Shown here: piece by piece, positions 45,344 through 54,592 of the stretch
How positions within the stretch are numbered: position 1 is the stretch's first letter
How the letters are laid out: each line of letters starts with the position of its first letter
Assembly: GCF_003807585.1 (NCBI RefSeq)
Contig: NZ_RMBX01000003.1
Coordinates: forward strand, 558,001 to 622,000
Source of the DNA: Chitinophaga barathri
Lineage (GTDB): Bacteria > Bacteroidota > Bacteroidia > Chitinophagales > Chitinophagaceae
Length of the DNA: 64,000 nucleotides
Reading direction: 5' to 3'
The notes under the pieces: model-generated
Seen by the model: only the letters and a program-made list of their open reading frames with translations
What the model was told of the DNA's origin: nothing
The model's database searches: none
Position numbers and translations under genes: made by a program

Positions 45344-47596
45344 ATGCAGCATATATCCATTGTAAACGCCAGGCAGAACAACCTGAAGAATATATCACTG
45401 TCGCTGCCGAAAAACAGGATCACCGTATTCACCGGCGTATCCGGCTCAGGCAAGTCGTCGCTGGTGTTTGAGACCATTGGCGCGGAAGCGCAGCGGCAGC
45501 TGAACGAGACATACGACAGTTTTGTACGGCACCGCCTGCAACACTACGGTCAGCCCGATGTGGATAAGATCGAGCACCTGAACGTAGCCATCGTGATCAA
45601 CCAGAAACGGATAGGCGGCAATGCCCGCTCCACCGTGGGCACGGCCACGGATACCTTCAGCCTGTTACGGTTGTTGTTTTCCCGCGCCGGGGAGCCATTC
45701 GCGGGATACGCCAATGCTTTTTCCTTCAACAATCCGGCCGGTATGTGCCCGAATTGCGAAGGGCTGGGAAAAGTAAACACGATCAACCTGAATAAACTGA
45801 TCGACCGGCGTAAGTCCTTAAACGAAGGCGCCATCAACTTCCCCACCTTTCAGCCCGGCAGCTACCGCTGGGCGCGGTATACGCTTTCAGGATATTTTGA
45901 CAACGACAAAAAACTGCGCGATTACTCTCCTGAAGAATGGGAGCTGCTGCTGAACGCGCCCGAGCACAAGCCACCGCATCCTTTGCCCGGCTGGGGTAAA
46001 ACGCAGCAATATGAAGGCGTGATCACCCGCATCACGCGTACTTTCCTGAAAAGAGAATCCAAAACGTTCAACCGTAACAGTGAAGAAGTATACGAAGTGA
46101 TCCGCCTGGATGACTGCCCGGTATGCCACGGCGCGCGGCTCAATCAACAGGTGCTGGCCAGCGGGATTAAAGGGAAAAACATTGCGGACTGCGCCGCCAT
46201 GCAGATCAACGAGCTGGAAAAATTCCTGGAACAGATCAAAACCAAACAGGTACAGACCATCGTGGCCGAGCTGATCAAAAGACTCCGGCACCTCATCGAT
46301 ATCGGCCTTTCCTATCTCAGCCTGGACCGTACCACCAGCACGCTTTCCGGCGGGGAAAGCCAGCGCATCAAGATGGTCAAACACCTTGGCAGCAGCCTGA
46401 CCGGCCTCATTTACATCTTCGACGAGCCCAGTACCGGCCTTCACCCGGCGGACGTACAGCGCCTGAACCGGCAGATGGAGCAGCTGCGCGACAAAGGTAA
46501 CACCATCCTCATCGTGGAGCACGACCCGGACATCATCGCCATTGCGGACCACGTAGTGGATATGGGGCCCAAAGCGGGCGTACATGGCGGAGAGATCGTG
46601 TACGAAGGGACATTCAACGGCCTGAAACGTTCCAAAGGTTTAACCGGCGCATATTTCCGCCAGCAGCATACGCTCAATGAACAGCCGCGCACAGCCTCCG
46701 GGCATCTCACCATTTCCAACGCCACGCTGCATAATGTAAAAAACGTGACGCTGCGCATCCCGGAAGGCGTTCTGAACGTGATCACCGGCGTGGCCGGCTC
46801 AGGCAAAAGCACGCTGATCAACCAGGTGTTGCCGGAACAACATCCATCCGCCACGCTGATAGACCAGAGCCCGCTACGCGGCTCCAGGCGGGCGCACATC
46901 GCCAGTTACACCGGCGTCTTCGACGAGATCAGGAGCCTGTTTGCCAAAACCAATAAAACCAGTGCGGGCATATTCAGCGCAAACAGCGAAGGCGCCTGCC
47001 CCGAATGCAAAGGCCTCGGTATCATCACCCTGGACCTCGCATTTATGGACAGTGTGGAAGAAACCTGCGACGCCTGCAACGGTTCAGGTTACAATGGCGA
47101 AGCCTTACGTTACAAATGGCATAAAAAAAACATCGCCGAAGTACTGGCCATGACGGTGGAAGAAGCCATTACTTTTTTTGAAGGGTACGCATTGAAAGAC
47201 ATCCTGCAGAAAGTAGCGAGGCTGGGGCTGGGATATATTTCACTGGGGCAGTCGCTGAACACTTTTTCAGGCGGGGAAAGACAACGCCTCAAACTGGCGG
47301 CCGAGCTGGAAGAAGAAGGCCGCCTTTTTATCTTCGACGAACCTACCACCGGTCTGCATCCCTCTGATACGGCACAGCTGATGACGATCTTCCAGGAGAT
47401 GGTGGACAAAGGCAATACCGTCATCATCATCGAACACAATGTGGAAGTGATCAGCCAGGCGGACTGGGTGATAGACATCGGCCCCGGCGCAGGGAACAAA
47501 GGCGGAAAAGTGGTATTTGAGGGGACTTTGAAAGATATGGTGAAGGCGAAGGATAGTGTGACGGGGAAGTATCTGAGGGAATATTATTCGAAATAA
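45344..47596 (+). CDS. Short UvrA-like ABC ATPase
   Basis: The 750-residue cytosolic protein has the tandem ATPase architecture of UvrA: Walker A GVSGSGKSS (31-39) and GVAGSGKST (about 482-490), signature LSGGESQR and FSGGERQR, Walker B FDEPSTGLHP and FDEPTTGLHP. Zinc-binding Cys pairs are CPNC (near 134), CPVC (near 257), CPEC (near 552) and CDAC (near 576). At about 190 residues shorter than housekeeping UvrA, it probably lacks most of the UvrB-binding insertion. It belongs with UvrA2/UvrA3-like paralogues, some linked to resistance to DNA-binding antibiotics. The true uvrA is presumably elsewhere. The stop codon abuts the convergent SUKH gene. Confidence 0.93.
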   Translation: MQHISIVNARQNNLKNISLSLPKNRITVFTGVSGSGKSSLVFETIGAEAQRQLNETYDSFVRHRLQHYGQPDVDKIEHLNVAIVINQKRIGGNARSTVGTATDTFSLLRLLFSRAGEPFAGYANAFSFNNPAGMCPNCEGLGKVNTINLNKLIDRRKSLNEGAINFPTFQPGSYRWARYTLSGYFDNDKKLRDYSPEEWELLLNAPEHKPPHPLPGWGKTQQYEGVITRITRTFLKRESKTFNRNSEEVYEVIRLDDCPVCHGARLNQQVLASGIKGKNIADCAAMQINELEKFLEQIKTKQVQTIVAELIKRLRHLIDIGLSYLSLDRTTSTLSGGESQRIKMVKHLGSSLTGLIYIFDEPSTGLHPADVQRLNRQMEQLRDKGNTILIVEHDPDIIAIADHVVDMGPKAGVHGGEIVYEGTFNGLKRSKGLTGAYFRQQHTLNEQPRTASGHLTISNATLHNVKNVTLRIPEGVLNVITGVAGSGKSTLINQVLPEQHPSATLIDQSPLRGSRRAHIASYTGVFDEIRSLFAKTNKTSAGIFSANSEGACPECKGLGIITLDLAFMDSVEETCDACNGSGYNGEALRYKWHKKNIAEVLAMTVEEAITFFEGYALKDILQKVARLGLGYISLGQSLNTFSGGERQRLKLAAELEEEGRLFIFDEPTTGLHPSDTAQLMTIFQEMVDKGNTVIIIEHNVEVISQADWVIDIGPGAGNKGGKVVFEGTLKDMVKAKDSVTGKYLREYYSK

Positions 47597-48007
47597 TCAA
47601 TAGATCACATCATCATCCGCGAAGACCAACCGGATCGTACGCGTAAATGATTCCGCCAGATATTCTACTCCCAGATGCCTGAAATCTTTGTATAAGCCGG
47701 GCCGGGTTTTAAGGAAGCCGACATCATAACTGTTGATCATAAAATCGGAAAAGCCGATAAAATCCTTATTGGCAGCTGCCTCATACTCTTTTATGATCCT
47801 TTCCAGCGGCCAGATGGCCACAAGGTTCGCCAAAAGATCCATTTCGGCAAAACCATCAGCCAGCATATAAAAGGCTTTAAAGTCCTCCGGGAACTCAAAT
47901 GACAGCGCTTCCTCCGCCTGCCTGATCTGATCCGGCGATGCACCCGGACTTAGTTTGATCCCTTCCCGTTTCCATTGGTCCAATATCTTTTCGAATGTCC
48001 ATTCCAT
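47597..48007 (-). CDS. SMI1/KNR4 (SUKH) family protein
   Basis: The 136-residue protein from the ATG at 48007 (MEWTFEKILDQWKREGIKLS) shows the SUKH-1 pattern: GASPDQIRQAEEALSFEFPEDFKAFYMLADGF, AIWPLERII and FIGFSDFMINSYDVGFLK. SUKH proteins are often immunity proteins against contact-dependent or polymorphic toxins, but many stand alone and have housekeeping binding roles. No toxin gene is adjacent. Its stop codon touches that of the UvrA-like gene. Confidence 0.85.
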   Translation of the reverse strand: MEWTFEKILDQWKREGIKLSPGASPDQIRQAEEALSFEFPEDFKAFYMLADGFAEMDLLANLVAIWPLERIIKEYEAAANKDFIGFSDFMINSYDVGFLKTRPGLYKDFRHLGVEYLAESFTRTIRLVFADDDVIY

Positions 48008-48121
48008 AGCACCAAAATAGAAAAATCCTGTCAATGTAATCCCGTTTCGAAGTTAAACCCGGGCACCACAATAATACTCCGGAAACGTCCAATTAAATAT
48101 TTTTAAACCTGAATTAAAGAT

Positions 48122-48144
48122 TTCGTAACATTATTTATTACGAA
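48122..48144 (+). promoter_or_regulatory. Palindromic operator candidate upstream of the phosphodiesterase
   Basis: TTCGTAA and TTACGAA form a perfect inverted repeat with a 9-bp spacer. A direct repeat of ACATTATTT (48129-48137 and 48151-48159, 22 bp apart) overlaps it. Both precede the ATG at 48189 and suggest a regulator site. Confidence 0.4.
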
Positions 48145-48188
48145 GTGTAAACATTATTTTAGACGTTTATACCCTATAACAATTCCAA

Positions 48189-49529
48189 ATGAAAAGAACC
48201 ATACTTGCGGTTGCCGCAATGTTTTTCCTCCATACTATGGCCAATGGACAGGACCAGCACGTCATCCTGATCAGTATCGACGGCCTCCGGCCCGAGTTTT
48301 ATAAAGATCCCTCCTGGAACATGGTGAACCTCCGCCAGGCGATGAAAGAAGGCGTGTATGCGGACGGCGTGGACGGCGTATTCCCGACCGTCACCTACCC
48401 TTCCCACACCACGATGATCACGGGCGTAAAACCCCTTAAACACGGCGTATATTACAATACACCCTCAGAGCCGCTGGGCATTACCGCCAAATGGATCTGG
48501 GATTATAATACCATCAAAACACCCACGATCTTCAGCGCGGCCAAAGACAAAGGTTTAAAAACAGCCTCCGTATACTGGCCCGTTTCCTTTAATTCCCCCG
48601 CCACGTACAACTTTCCCGAATACTGGTACCTGTCCGACAAAAAGGCCCGTATCACCCTCAAAGCCCTGAAAGAAAATACCACCCCCGCAGGCCTTTACGA
48701 GGAACTGGAAAACAATGCGCTTGGCAAACTGGAAGACATCGACTTCAGCGGCGACTACCTGGGCCTGGACGACAATCTTGCCCGCACCGGCTGTTACCTC
48801 ATCCGCAAATACAAACCTGCGTTTACAGCCATACACCTGGTAATGGTGGACCACTTTGAACACGAAGAAGGCCGCGACGGCGACAAAGTAAGAGCGGCAG
48901 TAGCCAGCGCGGACCGCGCCGTAAAAAGCATCCGCGAAGCGGTGGACATGGCGGGCATTACCAAAAACACCACGATCATCGTCACCGGCGATCACGGGTT
49001 TGTAGACATTCACGCCACGCTGGCGCCCAATGTGCTGCTGGTTAAAGCTGGCCTTTATGATCCGCAGAAACCGGAGGACTGGAAAGCTTATTTCCATACG
49101 GCGGGCGGCGGATGTTTCCTCCAACTGAAAGACAAAAACGACAAACAGACCAAAGAAAAAGTACTCCAGCTTTTAAAAAGCCTGCCCGTGCAGCAACAGC
49201 AGACTTTTATCATCAAGTCCCGCGAAGACCTGGACGCGATCGGCGCCGATCCTACCGCGGCATTGGGACTGGCGGGGCAACAGGGATATGCGTTTTCTCC
49301 CACGGCCACCGGCGAGTTCATCCGCGCGGCGAAGGGCGGCACACACGGGTTTTATCCTGATTTTAAAGAGATACAGACGGGTTTTGTGGCCTTTGGCAAC
49401 GGTATCCGTAAAGGCGGCGTGATCCCGCAGATGGGCCTAGTGGACATTGCGCCGCTGGTGAGCAACCTCCTCCAGCTGGATATGCCGGCGGGAGATGGCT
49501 TGCTGCTGAACGGGGTGCTGGCGAAATAA
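48189..49529 (+). CDS. NPP-type alkaline phosphatase family phosphodiesterase
   Basis: The 446-residue exported enzyme has a signal peptide (MKRTILAVAAMFFLHTMANG) and the ectonucleotide pyrophosphatase/phosphodiesterase layout: metal-binding ILISIDGLRPEF (D31), nucleophile loop FPTVTYPSHTTMITG (T69 corresponds to the NPP nucleophile), HLVMVDHFEHEEG and VTGDHGFVDIH. Two zinc ions are expected. Substrates are phosphodiesters such as nucleotides or lysophospholipid headgroups. It stands as a single gene behind an AT-rich promoter region with a palindrome. Confidence 0.93.
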   Translation: MKRTILAVAAMFFLHTMANGQDQHVILISIDGLRPEFYKDPSWNMVNLRQAMKEGVYADGVDGVFPTVTYPSHTTMITGVKPLKHGVYYNTPSEPLGITAKWIWDYNTIKTPTIFSAAKDKGLKTASVYWPVSFNSPATYNFPEYWYLSDKKARITLKALKENTTPAGLYEELENNALGKLEDIDFSGDYLGLDDNLARTGCYLIRKYKPAFTAIHLVMVDHFEHEEGRDGDKVRAAVASADRAVKSIREAVDMAGITKNTTIIVTGDHGFVDIHATLAPNVLLVKAGLYDPQKPEDWKAYFHTAGGGCFLQLKDKNDKQTKEKVLQLLKSLPVQQQQTFIIKSREDLDAIGADPTAALGLAGQQGYAFSPTATGEFIRAAKGGTHGFYPDFKEIQTGFVAFGNGIRKGGVIPQMGLVDIAPLVSNLLQLDMPAGDGLLLNGVLAK

Positions 49530-49556
49530 GCGGTTTATATTCAATATATAAAGAAG

Positions 49557-49581
49557 GGCTCCTGTTCGCGGAACGGGGGCC
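49557..49581. terminator. Hairpin between convergent genes
   Basis: GGCTCCTGTTC and GAACGGGGGCC pair over 11 bp with G-T pairs and a GCG loop, followed on the plus strand by TTTGCTGTTTT. It is a plausible terminator for the phosphodiesterase gene. Confidence 0.55.
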
Positions 49582-49598
49582 TTTGCTGTTTTAAATGA

Positions 49599-51101
49599 TC
49601 AGGCCTTTACTTTATAATCGATGTAATAACCATTTGTTTCATCTTTTTTAAAGTCGTCCTCAAAAGCCGCTTTTTCTCCTACGTTCATCTTGCTCCGGGC
49701 TTGTTTTATTTTCCCTGCGATAGGTTCCTGGTCATGGAAGTCATAAAAAATGCCCTTTTCATTCATGATCATCAGCCGTCCTTTTGTCTTTCGCAGCAGT
49801 TCCTGGAGCATTTCGCGGTTGGGCATGGTGCCTTTCCAGGCCGGAGGAATAACCTTGTAATCGAGAGAGCCCATAGCCGCCAGGTCTTTATGCTCCATCA
49901 TGTTCAGGCCAAGGCGCTCCGCCGTCCCATTGTGGCTCATATGATGCGCAATCTTGTAGAATACTGTACGGCGAAGCAGGTCCTGGGTAAAATGTACACC
50001 ATCTTCAGGTTTTTCAATACCTTCCCAGCTGATGTTGTGCCAGGTACGCCAGCTGCCATATTCAGCATCTCCTGGAAAAAGCATTACCCGCCGGTTTTCT
50101 TCAAATTCAATAGCAATCACCAGGCTTAAATTGTTGGTCAGCGTACCGATCCTCAATGCAAGGTTTCCCGCGCTGAAGAGCCATTCGTTCTCAATCGTGC
50201 GCCATGCGCAATCAGGATCGTCATATGACTTACGAACATTATTATTATCTGATGCCGATTCGTAAAAGGCCTCAAAGGGTAAAATACCATCCGTTCCCCC
50301 GGCGGCATTTGTGCCTGTTATCGCCACGGCAAAAGCTTCCTCTCCTTTTAATATTTTGTTGTGCGTATAACTTTCACCTTCTCCACCGCCTTCCGTTTCC
50401 ACATCATCCCACTTTTCCGGGGGGCCCAGTACATAAAACCTTACACCTTCAAGCCCAGGGAGGTCCTCTATGATATTGCCGGGGTACATGTACTCAATAT
50501 TGTCGTTTGCTATTTCCTTTTTTACGATACGCATTCCTTCCAGCATTCCTTTGTATTGTCCCGCCACGCCTTGCATATGCAGCATTGAGAAGTTTGACAG
50601 GGCGGCTGCAAAGTGCTTCCTGGCCCCCATTATCGCAAGGCCATCGGCGCCGTTTATAAATGCCTCGCGTTCCTCTGGCCGCATAAGCGCTTCTTCCAGC
50701 CTTTCCGAAGCCAGGGCCAGCGCCCTTTTCTTTTCACCGTATTCTGTTTTCCACCTTTTTATTTTGGAGAGACTGTCATTTTCCGACCAACTCATCCATA
50801 TCTTTTTTACGGTAAAGTTGTTTGTAAAAACGTCACTGCAGGTTTCGAATACAGATACATGGTCCAGGTGCTCGTGTGTGATCACCAGCAGGTCCACTTC
50901 CCCTTCTACATATTCTTTCAGGTCCTCCATGAAGGGCGTCAGCCGGTCTTTGCCGCCGGTCCATACGCCACAGTCGATCATCATCTTAAATCTTACATTG
51001 TCACCGGCGAAGAACTTGATGATAAAACAATCGCCGGTACCCATACAGTACATGCGTACCACGGCATGTGTTACTTTATTGGCGCTATTTGTATTTGGCA
51101 T
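49599..51101 (-). CDS. MBL-fold metallo-hydrolase (ComEC-like type)
   Basis: The 500-residue protein from the ATG at 51101 (MPNTNSANKVTHAVVRMYCM) has no signal peptide. MBL elements are GTGDCFIIKF, MIDCGVWTG, the metal site THEHLDHVS (H76, H78, D80, H81), LVIAIEFEENRRVMLFPGDAEYGSW, and a late KIAHHMSHNGTAE like the HH-x-S-H-N of ComEC-type domains. A region of about 250 residues between the second and later motifs is unique. It ends a three-gene minus-strand unit (patatin, metallopeptidase, MBL; gaps of 5 and 10 bp). By eye the base composition is less GC-rich than in the flanking genes. The catalytic target is unknown; nuclease and signalling roles are both possible. Confidence 0.88.
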   Translation of the reverse strand: MPNTNSANKVTHAVVRMYCMGTGDCFIIKFFAGDNVRFKMMIDCGVWTGGKDRLTPFMEDLKEYVEGEVDLLVITHEHLDHVSVFETCSDVFTNNFTVKKIWMSWSENDSLSKIKRWKTEYGEKKRALALASERLEEALMRPEEREAFINGADGLAIMGARKHFAAALSNFSMLHMQGVAGQYKGMLEGMRIVKKEIANDNIEYMYPGNIIEDLPGLEGVRFYVLGPPEKWDDVETEGGGEGESYTHNKILKGEEAFAVAITGTNAAGGTDGILPFEAFYESASDNNNVRKSYDDPDCAWRTIENEWLFSAGNLALRIGTLTNNLSLVIAIEFEENRRVMLFPGDAEYGSWRTWHNISWEGIEKPEDGVHFTQDLLRRTVFYKIAHHMSHNGTAERLGLNMMEHKDLAAMGSLDYKVIPPAWKGTMPNREMLQELLRKTKGRLMIMNEKGIFYDFHDQEPIAGKIKQARSKMNVGEKAAFEDDFKKDETNGYYIDYKVKA

Positions 51102-51111
51102 AAGCTGATAA

Positions 51112-53133
51112 TTAATGATGTAAGAAACAAAAGGGCTCATTCAGAGGATGATGCAGGCCGCTGCCGAAATAGCGGTTGTATTCGCTGAGGTGCATCAGTC
51201 CCTCCTCACGCTGGTAATTGTATTGCTGCCTGATCCGCTCCCTGTCTATTTCCACTTCACCGGTCTTTTTAAGTTTATCAATATTCAAAAGCGGTTTGCA
51301 CACTACATATTTCAGCTCCTGTGTATTCAAGTCAAATATCATGGTACAGCCGCCGTATAATACAAACCTGTCCTGTATGGGCAGGCCATCTTCAGTAGCG
51401 CCGGCATTCCCTTCCGGCAGTGGTTCTCCCAGGTGGTAATGCTCTTTGAATTCCCCCGCTTCCATTACGATACCGCTGCGTTGCACCAGCGAAAACACCA
51501 CCTGGTTCAGCAGATTGTTTTCAGGCCCTACCCTGGACACCAAACGAAGGTTCTGAATCTGATAGGAAGGCCCTTCACCCCCCAGATACTTTTTTGTGGA
51601 TGTGCGCACACCAAAATCTTTCCAGTTGGTATTAAACACCAACCCCGTCAGCATCTGAAATTTCCCGTTGCCCAGGAACTTTTCGGACAGCCTGCTATGG
51701 AGCCCATTTTCGCCTGTGATATATTTCCTGCTGATCCTGAAGATCTTTTCCCTGTCCTGTTCATAGGAGATATCCGAGGCATACTTCCTGAAAAATTGCG
51801 TCAGTATCTGGATAGGATCATCTTTCCCATTCCCGGCGAGACCATTTCCGTTCATCAACTCCAGGCTGTCTACACTGAATGTTTTGAGCCCTTGGGGATA
51901 AATCCCCCTTCTTCTGAAAGCTTCTATAAAGGCGAGGCGGTAATCGAGGCTGTCATTATTTACCAGGGCCCTATCCGCCGTGATGATTGCGCGCAGGTAA
52001 TCACCGAAAGTGATGTCTACCGGCGGGCAATAGTCCAGCGCCCTGATACACATATTCAGCACGTGTTTGGCTGCTTTGGACGCCTCTGAAGCCAGGCGGT
52101 TCACCAGGTCCGGGTGCAGTTCTCCCTGAGGCAGCACTCCAGTCCCACCGGTGGCCATTCGCAAAAGGTCTTTTATTCTTCCTTTATAAATGCTGAGAAA
52201 TGCCTCAAATACGGCCGAAACGAGGGTACTGCCCCGCTGATGCGGCTCCATCACGGTGTTATACTCATCGCCGCGCGGCTCTTTTGCTTTCCATGTTTTA
52301 GTAACAGGGTCTATCTCCCCAATGGCGTCCCTCAAGGAGCCATAGCTGCCGATAGCGGAGCCAAACTCCTGCGCCAGCTCGCCCAGCAGATTCTGCGACG
52401 CCAGGTCGCCACGGGTTTTAGCCACCTGGTGTTTTAACACTTCGGGAAAAGTAAAGTGCTGGAAAAGCGCGACGATATCTGCAAATGCTTCATGAAATGC
52501 AAGAACATCCGGATTGGAAGCCTCTGAATAGGCCGGATACATACCGTCCAGGATAGCGTGCGTTACCTCATGGGCAATAATATCATGACTGAGACAGGTA
52601 AATACAAACGAGCCTGGCATGTGCAGGGTATTGTTGGCAGGCCTTGCTTCGAAATACCCAAACAGCAGCGCTTTTTTCTGCGGGCTGTAATAGGCATTGG
52701 TATCACGGAGAGCATGCGGGTATACGCGGAGCCTGGCTACATATTCCGCGTACTTGTCGCGGTCCGCCAGCCGCCGGGGAGCCCATATCACTTTCCTGCC
52801 AAGTGCCGTTTCAAAATTAGTGATGGTGGTCATGGCTACCGCATAGACCATCTGCTGATGAAACTGCGGGTTAACTTCAGACGGCTGTAATCCGTCCTGC
52901 GCCAGCAGGTTTTTATTATTGAGTACCACCGGTTCGTAATGTTTTTTGGTGGTGGGGTCGTAATCCACCACCTCCAGGTATTCACCCACCGGGCCGGGGT
53001 CAAGTTTGGTTTCCCATGGCACATTGTATACAATATTGTTGATAAATGCGGTATCGCTTCTGAGCGACAACGAGGGGTCGAAGGCGTAACCACGGAGCCT
53101 TCTGAAAGCGGGAATTTTGTCTGGGATAGGCAT
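51112..53133 (-). CDS. HExxH metallopeptidase (gluzincin-like)
   Basis: I start at the ATG at 53133 (MPIPDKIPAFRRLRGYAFDP), 5 bp after the stop of the patatin gene; the longer frame runs into that gene. The 673-residue product lacks a signal peptide. The zinc site is clear: AHEVTHAILDGMYPAYSEAS (H188, E189, H192) and, 26 residues after E189, HEAFADIVALFQH (E215, D219), the gluzincin arrangement as in M4-like peptidases. A C-terminal region of about 300 residues (ending LHHPLNEPFCFLHH) has no known fold for me. A cytosolic protease in a unit with a phospholipase and an MBL enzyme suggests proteolytic activation or processing of a partner. Confidence 0.88.
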   Translation of the reverse strand: MPIPDKIPAFRRLRGYAFDPSLSLRSDTAFINNIVYNVPWETKLDPGPVGEYLEVVDYDPTTKKHYEPVVLNNKNLLAQDGLQPSEVNPQFHQQMVYAVAMTTITNFETALGRKVIWAPRRLADRDKYAEYVARLRVYPHALRDTNAYYSPQKKALLFGYFEARPANNTLHMPGSFVFTCLSHDIIAHEVTHAILDGMYPAYSEASNPDVLAFHEAFADIVALFQHFTFPEVLKHQVAKTRGDLASQNLLGELAQEFGSAIGSYGSLRDAIGEIDPVTKTWKAKEPRGDEYNTVMEPHQRGSTLVSAVFEAFLSIYKGRIKDLLRMATGGTGVLPQGELHPDLVNRLASEASKAAKHVLNMCIRALDYCPPVDITFGDYLRAIITADRALVNNDSLDYRLAFIEAFRRRGIYPQGLKTFSVDSLELMNGNGLAGNGKDDPIQILTQFFRKYASDISYEQDREKIFRISRKYITGENGLHSRLSEKFLGNGKFQMLTGLVFNTNWKDFGVRTSTKKYLGGEGPSYQIQNLRLVSRVGPENNLLNQVVFSLVQRSGIVMEAGEFKEHYHLGEPLPEGNAGATEDGLPIQDRFVLYGGCTMIFDLNTQELKYVVCKPLLNIDKLKKTGEVEIDRERIRQQYNYQREEGLMHLSEYNRYFGSGLHHPLNEPFCFLHH

Positions 53134-53138
53134 AATAA

Positions 53139-54449
53139 TCAGTTTATCAGATCGGGACAATATAATTTTACCTGTAGCTCTGTAAGGTCTTCCGCATGTC
53201 GGATCAGGAAGTTCACCCGCTCTTCGGACAGGCGGGTGAGATTGGTGCCTGTATTCCGGGCAACCATTAGCTCCGCACCGTTCAGCCCCCGTGCCGCAAT
53301 ACCGCTGAACCCTACTTTTGAAGCGATAAAATCTTTGATCTCCTGCTTGTGGTTCTTTATATCCTGGAGGTATTGCGGGGGGAAATTGTGATGCTGTATG
53401 ACAGATAACGGTACGTTCCCTTCCAGCATATTGTCCACAAACCCGTCCAGGCACTCTTTAATATCCCAGCCAAGGGAATAATAAGCGATGGGCCTGCCTG
53501 TCACATTTGTATAAATATGCTGGACCATCTGGGCGGTTTTGATCCTGTACATGAACAGGTTCATTGTGCGGAGCAATAATGAGAAAGTATTTTTGTATTG
53601 TTTATCGCCCATAAAAGGCCCGCCGGCATCGGAAGTAATGATCCGTCTGCAGGCCAGCCCACCTTTGGGTTGCGTAATCTTCGAAATACCCTGGTTGTCG
53701 TATACTCCGCCGTCTACCAGTACCGGCTTCACCCTCTTAAAATCCCCGCCGGCCTTATAATAACATGCATCAATCTTTACCGGGGAAAAAACAAACGGTA
53801 TGCAGGAAGAGGCCATTACCGCACGGGCGATGGGAAACTCCCCCGGGTTAAATTCGACAGGCGGGATATACACGTCCTTATCCGAATACATAGAATCCGA
53901 CATAAAGTTCCTCCCGAAGTAAAAAGGCCTGCCGGTATGCAGATTGGATGATCCGATGACCAAAATCGGGGACCCTTTAAGGTCCCTCAGCTTTTGGCCG
54001 TGATAAAGGAACCTGTCGTAAGCGCGTTCTATCACCTTGCTTACGTCAAATATCCGGAACTGGTATTTCATGAGCAATATGCCCCACATCATCAGCAACA
54101 GGAACGTCAGCCAGGCCCAGGAAGTAAAGGACAATACGATGGAAACAAGCGGAAGCCCGATAAATACAAAGGCAGATCTGATCACGGTCCAGGTGCGAAG
54201 GATGCTCCTGATCACATCATGTTTCTGCAAATTGTTTTTCATTTCTTCATGAAAGGCTTTGTATTCGCCTTTATACAGGCACCAGGCCGCACCTGTAATA
54301 GTACCCCCCGAAATAGTGGACAACACACTGACCTTGTCCAGTATATGCAGGTCATTCAGCTTGTTTAAAGTACCAAGATGAAAAGCTGCGGCGCGATAGC
54401 CGCCTCCGGAAAGGGACAAGCCCAACTCATGACGGGGAATAACGGGCAT
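53139..54449 (-). CDS. Patatin-like phospholipase with internal membrane segments
   Basis: The 436-residue protein starts with the patatin oxyanion loop LGLSLSGGGYRAAAFHLG (GGGYR at 15-19), has the nucleophile elbow STISGGTITG (S47) and the catalytic Asp in KPVLVDGGVYDNQG (D246). Between them residues 92-126 form two hydrophobic segments (SAFVFIGLPLVSIVLSF and WAWLTFLLLMMWGILLMKY), unusual for soluble patatins, so the enzyme is probably bound to the inner membrane. It hydrolyses acyl esters of phospholipids. It is the first gene of the patatin-metallopeptidase-MBL unit. Patatins in such gene neighbourhoods often serve as membrane-damaging effectors, but this is inference here. Confidence 0.9.
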   Translation of the reverse strand: MPVIPRHELGLSLSGGGYRAAAFHLGTLNKLNDLHILDKVSVLSTISGGTITGAAWCLYKGEYKAFHEEMKNNLQKHDVIRSILRTWTVIRSAFVFIGLPLVSIVLSFTSWAWLTFLLLMMWGILLMKYQFRIFDVSKVIERAYDRFLYHGQKLRDLKGSPILVIGSSNLHTGRPFYFGRNFMSDSMYSDKDVYIPPVEFNPGEFPIARAVMASSCIPFVFSPVKIDACYYKAGGDFKRVKPVLVDGGVYDNQGISKITQPKGGLACRRIITSDAGGPFMGDKQYKNTFSLLLRTMNLFMYRIKTAQMVQHIYTNVTGRPIAYYSLGWDIKECLDGFVDNMLEGNVPLSVIQHHNFPPQYLQDIKNHKQEIKDFIASKVGFSGIAARGLNGAELMVARNTGTNLTRLSEERVNFLIRHAEDLTELQVKLYCPDLIN

Positions 54450-54503
54450 AAAGGATAAACATTAGGGGTAAATGAAAGATAAAACATATTTTATTGTCCA
54501 CCA

Positions 54504-54523
54504 ATACCCAAAAGTGAGTATTG
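54504..54523. promoter_or_regulatory. Imperfect palindrome in the divergent promoter
   Basis: AATACCC and GAGTATT (6 of 7 pairs) flank a 6-bp spacer in the 143-bp AT-rich gap between the patatin gene and the second MBL gene. It may be a shared operator. Confidence 0.3.
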
Positions 54524-54592
54524 TTTATTTACGCCTGATAAGATAAATTGAGTATAATCTCTTATCATCTTTACCCCCCAATTTCACACCGC

